This document shows, piece by piece, positions 44,001 through 51,822 of a DNA stretch of 61,791 nt. A model generated the notes under the pieces. That model did no database searches. It was not told the DNA's origin and was given only the letters and a program-made list of their open reading frames with translations. The stretch covers positions 1-61,791 of the forward strand of contig DASTMB010000056.1 of NCBI GenBank assembly GCA_035714365.1, read 5' to 3'. Each line of letters starts with the position of its first letter. Position 1 is the first letter of the stretch. The position numbers and the translations under genes were made by a program. Origin of the DNA: Mycobacteriales bacterium (GTDB taxonomy: Bacteria > Actinomycetota > Actinomycetes > BP-191).

Positions 44001-44196
44001 CGCGTCCGGCCTGCCGACCGAACGCGCCCAGGCCGCGCTCGGCGACGGCACCACCTGGGCGGACACGCTGCTGGCCACGACCGAGCGGGCGATGCGTGCC
44101 GAGGACTTCCCGGCGACGCCGAACGACCGCTGCGGCTCGTGCGACTTCCGCGGCGCCTGCCCGGCGATGCCCGGCGGCCGGCAGGTGGTGCCGTAG
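41017..44196 (+). CDS. adnA: AdnA-like helicase-nuclease subunit
   Basis: A 1059-aa UvrD-like SF1A helicase with a C-terminal RecB-like nuclease, one half of AdnAB, which resects DNA breaks before recombination in actinomycetes. Walker A is GPGTGKTT (40-47), Walker B VDEYQD (Asp244), motif IV-like GDPDQSIYAFRG, and HRAKGLEWD. The nuclease has VVDFKTG (Asp943, Lys945). Cys818, Cys1039, Cys1042 and Cys1048 form a C...CxxCx5C Fe-S cluster pattern like AddB/AdnA. GTG 41017 is preferred (AGGTGG eight nt upstream); 41005 and 40969 are in-frame alternatives. It joins adnB with TAGTG. Confidence 0.93.
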   Translation: MQQPFRLVRGAPAPVVPPDLDEAQRAVVDHAGGPLLVLAGPGTGKTTTLVEAVVARVERGLAPEQVLVLTFSRKAAEELRGRITARLARTITEPAAWTFHAWAYAIVRAYDTPPGELPPRLLSGAERDVRVRDLLHGNAEGIGTRWPKDVVPALKTRGFAREVADLLDRARERGLSGTDLAALGEREERPEWVSGGTFLDEYLDVLDAAREMDYAGLVARAHGVLSQRDVLEAVRQRYGAVFVDEYQDTDPSQEALLRLVAGDGRDLVAVGDPDQSIYAFRGADVGGILGFADRFRTTAGEPARVVTLRVSRRAGAALLAPSRAVAARITTPGLNPDVVRAHRDLVPAGPEGEPPDVVLFPSASQEVAYIADRLRRAHLYEQVPWSRMAVLVRSGVRSIPVLRRQLAQSGVPVTVAADEVPVARDPAVAPLLAALRIAADPDRLDADTAALLLLSPLGHALPSRLRVLGRQLRALARAAGEPFPPPATELVRRAVLDPRDLTTVDADAADPVYRLVRLLDDARRVLGNGGTPEEALWQLWHGSGWDRRLEADSLAGGTAGRQADRDLDAVLALFAAAARLEEREPHGGVATLLAELEAQEIPANAHEERPGAADAVRLLTAHRAKGLEWDLVVVAGVQDGVWPDLRRRGSLLDADLVDLGAPRPPALPAQLLVEERRLFYVALTRARRRLLVTAVQSVDDAAARPSRFLSELGVEVPEVAVLAGAARGEEVGLLAPSSLVARLRRALRDGSPELANAAARTLADLGTATADDGTPFFPGAEPLTWWGTRDLTPGVAPLRDPEQPVPVSPSGLKAFGECPLRWFLEREGRARGAQTAAQGFGTVLHALAQLVSDGMLPPDRDVLLAKLDEVWPSLGFEAHWHAAAERRAAEVTVDRLLTWLAARGDRTFVAAEAAFEAEIGGVLLRGSADRLEVDAEGHVHVVDFKTGQTPLSLGATAMDPQLGAYQLAIRAGGFATLKPEAVPGGATLVYLRKGTASGLPTERAQAALGDGTTWADTLLATTERAMRAEDFPATPNDRCGSCDFRGACPAMPGGRQVVP

Positions 44197-47100
44197 TGCG
44201 CACCGTCGTCGTGCCCGACGAGTCGGGCGAGTACCTCCGCCTCCTGCTGCGCACCGACTACACGCGCGAGCAGCTCGACGTCGCCACGCACCCGCTGGAG
44301 CCGGTGCTCGTCGTCGCCGGCGCCGGCTCCGGCAAGACCGCCGTGATGGCCGCGCGGGTCGTGCACCTCGTGGCGTTCCACCGGGTGCCGCCGTCGGAGA
44401 TCCTCGGCCTGACGTTCACGAACAAGGCCGCCGCCGAGCTCGCCGACCGGGTCGCCCGCGCCCTGCGCGGCCTGGCCGCCGCGGGCTGGGCGGACGAGCT
44501 GCTGGACGACGACCAGCCGACGGTAGCGACGTACCACGCGTACGCCGCCCAGCTCGTCCGCGACCACGCGCTGCGCATCGGCCGCGAGCCGCAGAGCGAG
44601 CTGCTCACCGAGGCGATGCGCTGGCAGGTCGCGGCGAAGGTGGTGCGCTCGGCGCGGCACGAGTTCCGGTACCTGCCGTGGCAGCCGGCCAGCGTCGTCG
44701 GCAAGGTGCTCACGCTCGACGCGGAGATGTCCGAGCACCTCGTCGGCGCCGACGCCGTGCGCCGCGCCGACGCGGCGATCGCGGGCGCCGTCGACCGGCT
44801 CACCAAGACGACGAAGGAGCTGGACGCCTGCGGCGAGACCGCGCGCTCCCGCGACGACCTGGTCGCGCTGGTCGAGCTGTACCGCGCCCGCAAGGCCGAG
44901 CTGGACCTCATCGACTTCGGCGACCAGGTCGCGCTCGCGGCCGAGATCGCCGGGCGCGCGCCGGAGGTGGGTGCGTTCGAACGCGCCCGCTACCGCGCCG
45001 TGCTCCTGGACGAGTACCAGGACACCGGCGTCGCGCAGCGGGTGCTGCTGTCGGCGCTGTTCGGCGGCGGCCACCCGGTCACCGCCGTCGGCGACCCGAA
45101 CCAGGCCATCTACGGCTGGCGCGGCGCGTCGGTCGGCAACCTCGCGCGGTTCCCCGAGCACTTCGCCGCGCCGGACCGGCCGACGCGGACGCTCGCGCTG
45201 ATGACGTCGTTCCGCTGCGGGCCGCGCATCCTCTCCCTCGCCGCCGCGGTCGCGGAGCCGCTCGCGTCGTCGCCCGCCGCGGGGCGCCGCCCGCCGGTCG
45301 ACGTGCGCCCGCTGTCGCCGCGCGAGGACTGCCACGACGACGAGGTCCGCGTCGCGCTGCTGGCCGGCGCCGACGAGGAGGCCGCGTGGGTCGCCCGGTC
45401 GGTCAAGGAGGCGTTGCGCGACCTCGGCCTGCCGCCGCGCGACGCGGCGGTGCTCTGCCGCCGGCGCACCGACTTCGCGATCCTGCACCGCGAGCTGGTC
45501 GCGGCCGGGCTGCCGGTCGAGGTCGTCGGCCTCGGCGGGTTGCTGGAGATGCCGGAGGTCGCCGACGTCGTCGCGACCCTGCGCGTGCTGGTGGACCCGG
45601 TCGCCAACCCGTCGCTGCTGCGGCTGCTCACCGGCGTCCGCTGGCGGATCGGGCCGCGCGACGTCGCCGCGCTCGGCCGCCGCGCCGCGCGGCTCGCCTC
45701 GTGGCTGCCGCGCGAGAACGCCGCCGACGTCGACCCGGTCACCGCCGCCGCGGCCGGCGTCGACCCGAGCGAGGTCGTGTCGCTGGTGGACGCGCTCGAC
45801 TCGCTCGGCGACGCGGCCGAGTACAGCCCCGAGGCGTACGAGCGGCTGGAGCTGCTGCGCGACGAGCTGCGGGCGTTGCGCGGCAAGGTGGGCCACCCGG
45901 TGGTCGACGTCGTCGCCGACGTGATCGCGCGCAGCGGGCTGGACGTCGAGATCGAGTCGCTGCCCGCCGGCGTCGCGGCCGCGCGCGCGGCCAACCTGTC
46001 GGCGTTCCTCGACCACGCGGCCGGCTTCGCCGGGCTGGTGGAGGGGCAGGCGGACCTGCCGGCGTTCGTGGCGTTCCTCGAGGCCGCCGAGGACGCCGAG
46101 AACGGCCTCGACGCCGGCGGCGTCTCCAACGCCGACACCGTCAAGCTGCTCACCGTGCACAAGGCGAAGGGCCTGGAGTGGCCGGTCGTCGCCGTGCCCG
46201 GGCTGGTGGAGAAGGTGTTCCCGTCCGAGCAGGGCCGCCCCCGCTGGACCTCGCGCGCCGAGGTGCTGCCGTACGCGCTGCGCGGCGACGCCGCCGACCT
46301 GCCGCCCGACCCGGAGTGGAGCAGCCCGGCGCTGAAGACGTTCAAGGCCGACTGCGGCGCCGAGTCCGCCGACGAGGAACGCCGCCTCGGCTACGTCGCG
46401 TTCACCCGCGCGCAGCGGCTGCTGCTGCTGTCCGGCTACTGGTGGGGCCAGACCCGGCAGACGGTGTCCGGTCCGTCGGCGCTGCTGCGCGAGGCGGCGG
46501 CGTTGGATGACGTCGTGACGGTCGCCGAGTGGGCGCCGCAGCCGGCCGTCGAGGACGACAACCCGCTCCGCGCCGTCCTCACCCGGCCGGTCCCGTGGCC
46601 GGCGCCGCTCGACGCCGCCGCCCTCGCCGAACGCGTTGCCGCCGCCGAGCTGGTCCGCGCCGCCGCCGCCGGCACGCTGCCCGCCGTCGAGCTGGCCGGC
46701 GCCGACGCGCGCACCGCCGCGACGTGGGCGCGCGAGGCCGAGACGCTGGTCGCCGAGGCGCGGCGGCTGCGCGCGCCGACCCGCGACGTGCCGCTGCCCG
46801 AACGCCTCACCGCCAGCCAGGTGGTCCTCCTCGCCGAGGACCCCGACGCGCTGGCCCGGCGGCTGGCGCGGCCGGTGCCGGTGCCGCCGTTGCGCGCCTC
46901 GCGGCGGGGCACGCGGTTCCACGCCTGGGTCGAGTCGCTGTGGGACGCGCGGCCGCTCGTCTACGAGGAGGACCTGCCCGGCGCGGCCGACGCGCCGGAC
47001 CTGGACGACGCCCGCCTCGCCGAGCTGCGCGAGCGGTTCCTCGCCACCGAGTACGGCCGCCGCCGCCCGGTCGCGATCGAGGCGCCGTTCGAGCTGATGG

Positions 47101-47402
47101 TCGGCGGGCGGCTGGTGCGCGGGCGGATCGACGCCGTCTACGCCGACGCCGACGGCGGCTTCGACGTGGTCGACTTCAAGACCGGTACCGTGCCGCGCGA
47201 CTTCGCGGCGGCGTCGGTGCAGCTCGCCGTGTACCGGCTCGCCTGGGCCGCGATCGCCGGCGTCGACGCGGCGCGGGTGCGGGCCGGCTTCCTCTACGTC
47301 GCCACCGGCACGGTGAAGCGCCCCGCGAAGCTGCTCTCCTACGACGAGCTGGACGCCTTGCTGTCCGAGCCCGCCGTGGGCGCGCAGGGCGCGTTGTTCT
47401 GA
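44196..47402 (+). CDS. adnB: AdnB-like helicase-nuclease subunit
   Basis: A 1068-aa partner of AdnA. Walker A is GAGSGKT (42-48), Walker B LLDEYQD (Asp272), GDPNQAIYGWRGA, motif V-like HKAKGLEWPVV and FTRAQRLLLL (motif VI). The C-terminal nuclease has RGRIDAVY and VVDFKTGT (Asp993, Lys995). No Fe-S cysteine set is present at its C-terminus, unlike AdnA. In mycobacteria the AdnB motor is the main translocase and both subunits cut DNA. The GTG start is at 44196, sharing one base with the AdnA stop, so equal expression is expected. Confidence 0.93.
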   Translation: MRTVVVPDESGEYLRLLLRTDYTREQLDVATHPLEPVLVVAGAGSGKTAVMAARVVHLVAFHRVPPSEILGLTFTNKAAAELADRVARALRGLAAAGWADELLDDDQPTVATYHAYAAQLVRDHALRIGREPQSELLTEAMRWQVAAKVVRSARHEFRYLPWQPASVVGKVLTLDAEMSEHLVGADAVRRADAAIAGAVDRLTKTTKELDACGETARSRDDLVALVELYRARKAELDLIDFGDQVALAAEIAGRAPEVGAFERARYRAVLLDEYQDTGVAQRVLLSALFGGGHPVTAVGDPNQAIYGWRGASVGNLARFPEHFAAPDRPTRTLALMTSFRCGPRILSLAAAVAEPLASSPAAGRRPPVDVRPLSPREDCHDDEVRVALLAGADEEAAWVARSVKEALRDLGLPPRDAAVLCRRRTDFAILHRELVAAGLPVEVVGLGGLLEMPEVADVVATLRVLVDPVANPSLLRLLTGVRWRIGPRDVAALGRRAARLASWLPRENAADVDPVTAAAAGVDPSEVVSLVDALDSLGDAAEYSPEAYERLELLRDELRALRGKVGHPVVDVVADVIARSGLDVEIESLPAGVAAARAANLSAFLDHAAGFAGLVEGQADLPAFVAFLEAAEDAENGLDAGGVSNADTVKLLTVHKAKGLEWPVVAVPGLVEKVFPSEQGRPRWTSRAEVLPYALRGDAADLPPDPEWSSPALKTFKADCGAESADEERRLGYVAFTRAQRLLLLSGYWWGQTRQTVSGPSALLREAAALDDVVTVAEWAPQPAVEDDNPLRAVLTRPVPWPAPLDAAALAERVAAAELVRAAAAGTLPAVELAGADARTAATWAREAETLVAEARRLRAPTRDVPLPERLTASQVVLLAEDPDALARRLARPVPVPPLRASRRGTRFHAWVESLWDARPLVYEEDLPGAADAPDLDDARLAELRERFLATEYGRRRPVAIEAPFELMVGGRLVRGRIDAVYADADGGFDVVDFKTGTVPRDFAAASVQLAVYRLAWAAIAGVDAARVRAGFLYVATGTVKRPAKLLSYDELDALLSEPAVGAQGALF

Positions 47403-47475
47403 GACGGGACCTGCCGGGCGGCTACGTCCTGCGCGCCGGCCCCGCCCGCGCCTCGCGGCGCCCGACCTGCCGGAC

Positions 47476-47724
47476 GTGGACCCGCTCGCGGGGCCCGTGG
47501 TCGGCTGGACGGCGCTGCGCTGGGCGCAGCGCGCCTGGTGGTGGCGGCGAAGCGGCATGGTCGAGCTCTCGCGCGGCGGGAAGTGGCGCTGGACGACCCG
47601 CACCGCCGCCGACGCGGTCAAGGCCGCCGAGGTGGTGGCCCGGCTGGTCGAGTCCGGGGAGTGGCGACCGGAGACCGACCCCGTCCCGCCGATCCCGGGC
47701 GCGGAAGTGCACTACCAAGCCTGA
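47476..47724 (+). CDS. Hypothetical Trp-rich small protein
   Basis: An 82-aa ORF with seven Trp residues (RWAQRAWWWRRSGMVEL, KWRWTTR), a helix (AADAVKAAEVVARLVESGEW) and a Pro-rich end. Codon use looks coding, with G/C in third positions. No SD sequence is visible before the GTG; the frame is open upstream into adnB. Unknown function; could be spurious. 47725-47902 holds no gene and is less G+C-rich, with a poly-T stretch near 47819. Confidence 0.45.
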   Translation: MDPLAGPVVGWTALRWAQRAWWWRRSGMVELSRGGKWRWTTRTAADAVKAAEVVARLVESGEWRPETDPVPPIPGAEVHYQA

Positions 47725-47902
47725 CGCGTCAGCCGACCGCTCGGGCGGTTACCAGGGAGGTTGTGAGTCGGCTCTGCAAATACAACTGAACCGGCGTCAG
47801 TGTTGTCACTGGTCGACCTTTTGTTCGAATGCCAGGCGTTAGCGCGGACGCCGTTTCGTCGCTGGCTGGGCGCGGGCTATCCGGCGTCCTGACCGAGCAG
47901 GC

Positions 47903-48985
47903 CTAGGCCGTGAGGTCGGTGCAGCGGCGCAACGCCGCCCACCGCCGCCGCGCGGCCTCCGCCGCGCCGCCGGACAGCGGGTGCGGCACGCCGCCGGAGA
48001 TGACCGCCGGCGCCCACCGGTAGGAGTCGACGTGCCGCCCGGTGACGGTCACGGTCAGCACGCCGGTCTCCGCGCCGAGGCCGCCGCGCGCGTAGAAGAC
48101 GAAGTTGCCGAGCCCGTACGACACGAACGCCCGCCCGCGCATGCCGGCGCCGAGCAGCACGTGGGCGTGCGAGCCGACGACGATGTCCGCGCCCGCGTCG
48201 GTGAGCTTGCGGGCGATGTCGTACTGCCGGTCGATCGGGCAGGTGTGCCGTTCGGCGCCCCAGTGCAGGTAGACGACGACGGTGTCGGAGTCGGCGCGCG
48301 CGGCGCGTACGGCGGCGAGCAGCCGGGACTCCTCGTACGCCGACGCGAGCCCCGGCTTCGCGTCGCGCGCGGTCCACGCGGCGCGCAGGTTGCTGTCGAG
48401 CACGTGCGTCGCGCCGAGGAACGCCAGCCGCTGCCCCTTCACCGTGACCCGCCACGGCGCGAACGCCTGCTCGGCGTCCAGCCCGATCCCGACGACGGGG
48501 AACCGCGCCGCCTTCGCCGCCGCGACGGAGTCGCGCAGCCCGACCTCGCCGTAGTCCTCGCCGTGGTTGTTCGCCTGCGTGACGACGTCGACGCCGGCCG
48601 CGCGCAGCGCCGCGAACGCGCTCGCCGGCGCGCGGAAGTTGAAGTCCTTCGGCGCCCGGGTGCCGCGGTCGGTGATCGCCGTCTCCAGGTTGACCATCGT
48701 CACGTCCGCCGCCGACAGCAACGGCGTGATCGCGCGCAGCCCGCCGGACAGGGCCGAGCGCGACGCGCCCTCGAAGTGGACGTCGCCGCCGAACGCGATC
48801 GTCACCGCGTTGCCGCTCCCGCGCGTGTCCGGCGGCGGCGTGGTCGCGGTGGCGGTGGGCGAGACCGGAGTGGAGGAGACCGGCGCCGAAGCCGGCGGCG
48901 CGCTCGTCGCGGACGGCCGCGCCTTCGGCGAGCCGGGCGAGCAGGCCGACACGAGCACCAGCAGCAGCACCAGCGGACGCCTCAC
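47903..48985 (-). CDS. CapA-family lipoprotein (poly-gamma-glutamate synthesis CapA-like)
   Basis: A 360-aa protein with a lipoprotein signal (VLLLVLVSAC, lipid Cys near 15) and a Ser/Thr/Pro linker. The CapA/metallophosphatase-like domain has IAFGGDVHFEG, TMVNLETAITDRG, VVTQANNHGEDYGEVG, LHWGAERHTCP, VGSHAHVLLG and FVSYGLGNFVFY. CapA-like enzymes are implicated in polyglutamate capsule assembly, but many actinobacterial members lack capBC, as here, and their substrate is unknown. GTG 48985 overlaps the HAD stop (GTGA). Confidence 0.9.
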   Translation of the reverse strand: MRRPLVLLLVLVSACSPGSPKARPSATSAPPASAPVSSTPVSPTATATTPPPDTRGSGNAVTIAFGGDVHFEGASRSALSGGLRAITPLLSAADVTMVNLETAITDRGTRAPKDFNFRAPASAFAALRAAGVDVVTQANNHGEDYGEVGLRDSVAAAKAARFPVVGIGLDAEQAFAPWRVTVKGQRLAFLGATHVLDSNLRAAWTARDAKPGLASAYEESRLLAAVRAARADSDTVVVYLHWGAERHTCPIDRQYDIARKLTDAGADIVVGSHAHVLLGAGMRGRAFVSYGLGNFVFYARGGLGAETGVLTVTVTGRHVDSYRWAPAVISGGVPHPLSGGAAEAARRRWAALRRCTDLTA

Positions 48986-49641
48986 GACGCTCCCTCCCGC
49001 AGACCGCGCAACGCCTCCGGCAACGCCGCCAGCGAGCCGACCCGCAGGTCCGCCGCCGCCGCCTCCGGCCACCGCGCATGGACATACCCCCACGGCCCGC
49101 GCCGCAGGAACACCGCCACCAGCCCGGCCGCCTTGGCCGGGAGGACGTCGTTGTCGACCCGGTCGCCGACGTAGGCGACCTCGCCGGCGGCGCAGCCCGC
49201 CTCGGCGACGACGCGGTCGAAGAACGCCGGGTCCGGCTTCTCCACGCCCCACGCCGCCGACGACGCGAGCACGTCGACCTCGATGCCCGCCTCGCGCAGC
49301 AGGCGTTCGGACACGTCGGGCGGCTGGTTGCCGGAGACGCCGACGAGGTACCCCTCGGCGCGCAACGCCGCGAGGCACGGCGCCGCGTCGGCGTACAGGT
49401 CGTCCGCGGAGAGCGCGAACGCCGCGCCGGCCGCGGCGCGTTCGGCCTCGACGCGGTCCAGCGAGAAGTCGTCGTCGAAGTACGAGAACACCTCGAGGTG
49501 GTGCGCCCGCCGCTCGACCACCGCGCCGAGCGCGCCCGCGAACGTCAGCGGCGGCACGCCGTACCAGCCGGCCCACGCCCGCCACACGCCGTCCTCGTTG
49601 AACAGCGTCTCGCCGAAGTCGAAGAACACCGCGCGGATCAC
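48982..49641 (-). CDS. HAD family hydrolase
   Basis: A 219-aa HAD phosphatase. Motif I reads FFDFGETLFNEDG, so the second Asp of DxD is replaced by Gly (DFGET), as in several HAD subclasses. Motif II is VGVSGNQ, motif III the Lys in GVEKPDPAFF, motif IV VAYVGDRVDND. Substrate unknown. GTGA overlaps on both sides tie it to the EEP gene before and the CapA gene after. Confidence 0.86.
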   Translation of the reverse strand: MIRAVFFDFGETLFNEDGVWRAWAGWYGVPPLTFAGALGAVVERRAHHLEVFSYFDDDFSLDRVEAERAAAGAAFALSADDLYADAAPCLAALRAEGYLVGVSGNQPPDVSERLLREAGIEVDVLASSAAWGVEKPDPAFFDRVVAEAGCAAGEVAYVGDRVDNDVLPAKAAGLVAVFLRRGPWGYVHARWPEAAAADLRVGSLAALPEALRGLREGAS

Positions 49642-50396
49642 GCCGGCCCCACCTCCGCGACGACGGCCCGGTGGTCCGACACCGGCAGCTCCACGGCGCG
49701 CCCGCCGTGGCCGCGCAGCCCGGGCGACACGAGCACGTGGTCGAGCTGGAGCCGCGGCGCGGGCGCCGGGAACGTCCGCCCGCGCACGAGCGGCGTCCAG
49801 CCGGACAGCAGCCGGGGGAGCCGGCCGGGAAGGTTCAGGTCGCCCATCAGCAGGTGCGGCCCGGGCAGCGCGCAGACGGCGGTGACGACGCGGCGGAGCT
49901 GCCAGGCGTTCCACGCCGGCACGAACGACAGGTGCGTCGCCGCGACCGTCACCTCGCCGAACGGCGCGACCACCCGCGCGCAGACCACCGCGCGCGGCTC
50001 GTCCTTGACGACGGTGAGGCGGCGGGTGCCGGGCACGAGGATCGGGCCGCGCACGGGCGCGCCGGCCAGCGGTAGCGTCTTCCACCAGCGCACCGGCAGC
50101 CGGGACAGCAGCGCGATGCCGTAGGCGGGGCCGGGCCGGTCGCCGGCCGCGCGCTCCCACGCCAACCCGGGCGTGCCGTGCAGCACCGGCACGAACCGCC
50201 AGTCCGCCGCGCCCGTCGCCGCCGCCACGGCGCGCGCCTGGTCGGCGCCCTCGGAGCGTTCCTGGTCGCGGTCGACCTCCTGCAACGCCAGCACGTCCGC
50301 GTCCAGCGACGCGCACGCCCCGGCCAGGCGCGCGGCGTCCGCGCGGCCGTCGGCGACCGACAGGCCGTGCAGGGCGTTGAACGACGCGACGCGCAC
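49638..50396 (-). CDS. Endonuclease/exonuclease/phosphatase family protein
   Basis: A 252-aa EEP-fold protein: VASFNALHG (Asn), DADVLALQEVDRD (metal Glu), ATHLSFVP (catalytic His), LMGDLN, LDHVLVS and SDHRAVVAEV with the last Asp-His pair. Targets of such proteins range from DNA to phosphoinositides; no specificity can be read. TAACGT (50409-50404) lies seven nt before GTG 50396, so this start is preferred; GTG 50405 is in frame but overlaps the -10 box. It begins a three-gene run with HAD and CapA. Confidence 0.84.
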   Translation of the reverse strand: MRVASFNALHGLSVADGRADAARLAGACASLDADVLALQEVDRDQERSEGADQARAVAAATGAADWRFVPVLHGTPGLAWERAAGDRPGPAYGIALLSRLPVRWWKTLPLAGAPVRGPILVPGTRRLTVVKDEPRAVVCARVVAPFGEVTVAATHLSFVPAWNAWQLRRVVTAVCALPGPHLLMGDLNLPGRLPRLLSGWTPLVRGRTFPAPAPRLQLDHVLVSPGLRGHGGRAVELPVSDHRAVVAEVGPA

Positions 50397-50406
50397 GGAC
50401 CGCACG

Positions 50407-51237
50407 TTAGTAGGACGGCGCGGCGAGGCGCGCGAGCTGGCGGCGGACGTACGACTCGAGCCCGTGGTCCAGCCCGTACAGGACCGCGTGCACCGGCTGG
50501 ACCGTCGCGTGCGCGACGGCGCACTCCCACAGCGGCGCCGCGTCGCACGGCGGCCGGTACGCCGCCAGCGCCGCCCGCGCGCCGTCCGGCCCCAGGCACT
50601 GCACGAACCACGACAGGTCCACCGCCGGGTCGCCCACGTGCGCGTCCGACCAGTCCACGACGCCGGCCAGCCGGCCTCCCGCGACGAGGAGGTTCGCCTC
50701 GCCGAGGTCGCCGTGGACGACGACCTCCACGGGCGGCGGCTCGCGCAGCACCGCGAACGCCCGCCGCAACGCCGCCACCGAACCCCACGGCAGCAACGGC
50801 ACCACCTCGGCGGCGGCGCGGTCGGCCAGCACGCCGAGGTCGACGCTGCCTGGCGCGGCCAGGCCCAGCACCAGCGCGTCCGCCGGCTCGACCGCGTGCA
50901 ACGCCGTGAGCAGCGCCGCCACGTCCGGCGCCAGCGCCGGGCAGTCGTCGCACGTCGCCGGCTCGCCGGGCAGCCGCGGGTACAGCCCGTACGGCGTGCC
51001 GTCCGGCAGCGCGTGCAGGCTCAGCTCCGGCACCGGCACCGGCACCGGCAGCCGGGGCGCGAGCAGCGCGAGCAGGCGGCGTTCGACGCGGAGCACCGCC
51101 GCGGCCTCCGGCCGGCGCGGCACGCGGAACACCCAGTCGCCGGTGTCGAGGACGGCGTGGTCCCCGCCGGTGTCGACCAGCGTCGCGCCGGCGACGTCGG
51201 TCGACGGGTGCGCCGCCGCGAGCGCCGCCCGGTCTAC
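50407..51237 (-). CDS. Aminoglycoside phosphotransferase (APH)-like kinase
   Basis: About 276 aa of the APH/choline-kinase fold: VVHGDLGEANLLV (catalytic loop with HGD and Asn) and GVVDWSDAHVGDPAVDLSWF (metal-binding Asp). These are complete, so a phosphotransferase on some small molecule is likely; resistance is not implied. No ATG, GTG or TTG is found where the family starts. The frame begins at a GTA (51237) that overlaps the stop of the preceding gene as GTAG, parallel to the GTGA junctions around it. The start is therefore uncertain. Confidence 0.75.
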   Translation of the reverse strand, partial: VDRAALAAAHPSTDVAGATLVDTGGDHAVLDTGDWVFRVPRRPEAAAVLRVERRLLALLAPRLPVPVPVPELSLHALPDGTPYGLYPRLPGEPATCDDCPALAPDVAALLTALHAVEPADALVLGLAAPGSVDLGVLADRAAAEVVPLLPWGSVAALRRAFAVLREPPPVEVVVHGDLGEANLLVAGGRLAGVVDWSDAHVGDPAVDLSWFVQCLGPDGARAALAAYRPPCDAAPLWECAVAHATVQPVHAVLYGLDHGLESYVRRQLARLAAPSY

Positions 51238-51794
51238 GTCGACGGCGGGCCCTCCGGCGGCGGGTACGCGTCCTGCGGCTGGTACGGCGCGGGCGGCGGG
51301 TACGCGGCCGGCGGCAGCAGGGCCCGCGAGTGGCGGTCCGCCGCCTCCCACATCGCGACGCCGCGGTACCCGTAGAAGCCGGCGAACGCGAAGATGACCC
51401 AGGTGATCGGCGACGTCGTGCGCAGCCACAGGTCCCACGCCAGGCTGAGCGGGAGCCGCTCGATGACGCGGAACAGGCTGACGTCCAGCTCCTTCGAGAC
51501 GAGCGCGTACCCCTCGAACCAGTGGCCGAGGAAGCAGGACCCCAGCGTCAGCAGTCCCGCGAACACCGCCAGTCCCTGCGACGGGCGCGCGCCGAAGCGC
51601 CGCAGCGCCCAGACGATCCCGTAGGCGACACCGATGCCGACGAACGCGATGCGCACGTTGACCAGGTAGGCCAGCAGGGCCCACACGACCGCTCCGACGA
51701 CGGCGATGCCGACGGACGCGGCGATCGCGGCACCCATGCCGGCCTGCGGCGCGGCGGGCGGGGGCGGCGGGGCGTACTCCGACGCGGCGGACAT
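51234..51794 (-). CDS. Membrane protein with Pro-rich ends
   Basis: A 186-aa protein. A Pro/Ala-rich N-terminus (YAPPPPPAAPQ), about four membrane segments (about 22-44, 47-64, 73-90, 127-145) and a Pro/Tyr-rich tail. ATG 51794 has AGGAGG six nt upstream. No family recognised; the tails resemble those of actinobacterial DUF4190/DUF-type membrane proteins. It is the first gene of the run leading to APH. Confidence 0.78.
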   Translation of the reverse strand: MSAASEYAPPPPPAAPQAGMGAAIAASVGIAVVGAVVWALLAYLVNVRIAFVGIGVAYGIVWALRRFGARPSQGLAVFAGLLTLGSCFLGHWFEGYALVSKELDVSLFRVIERLPLSLAWDLWLRTTSPITWVIFAFAGFYGYRGVAMWEAADRHSRALLPPAAYPPPAPYQPQDAYPPPEGPPST

Positions 51795-51822
51795 GGCGGG
51801 CCTCCTGGCTAGGGTGGAGCGC

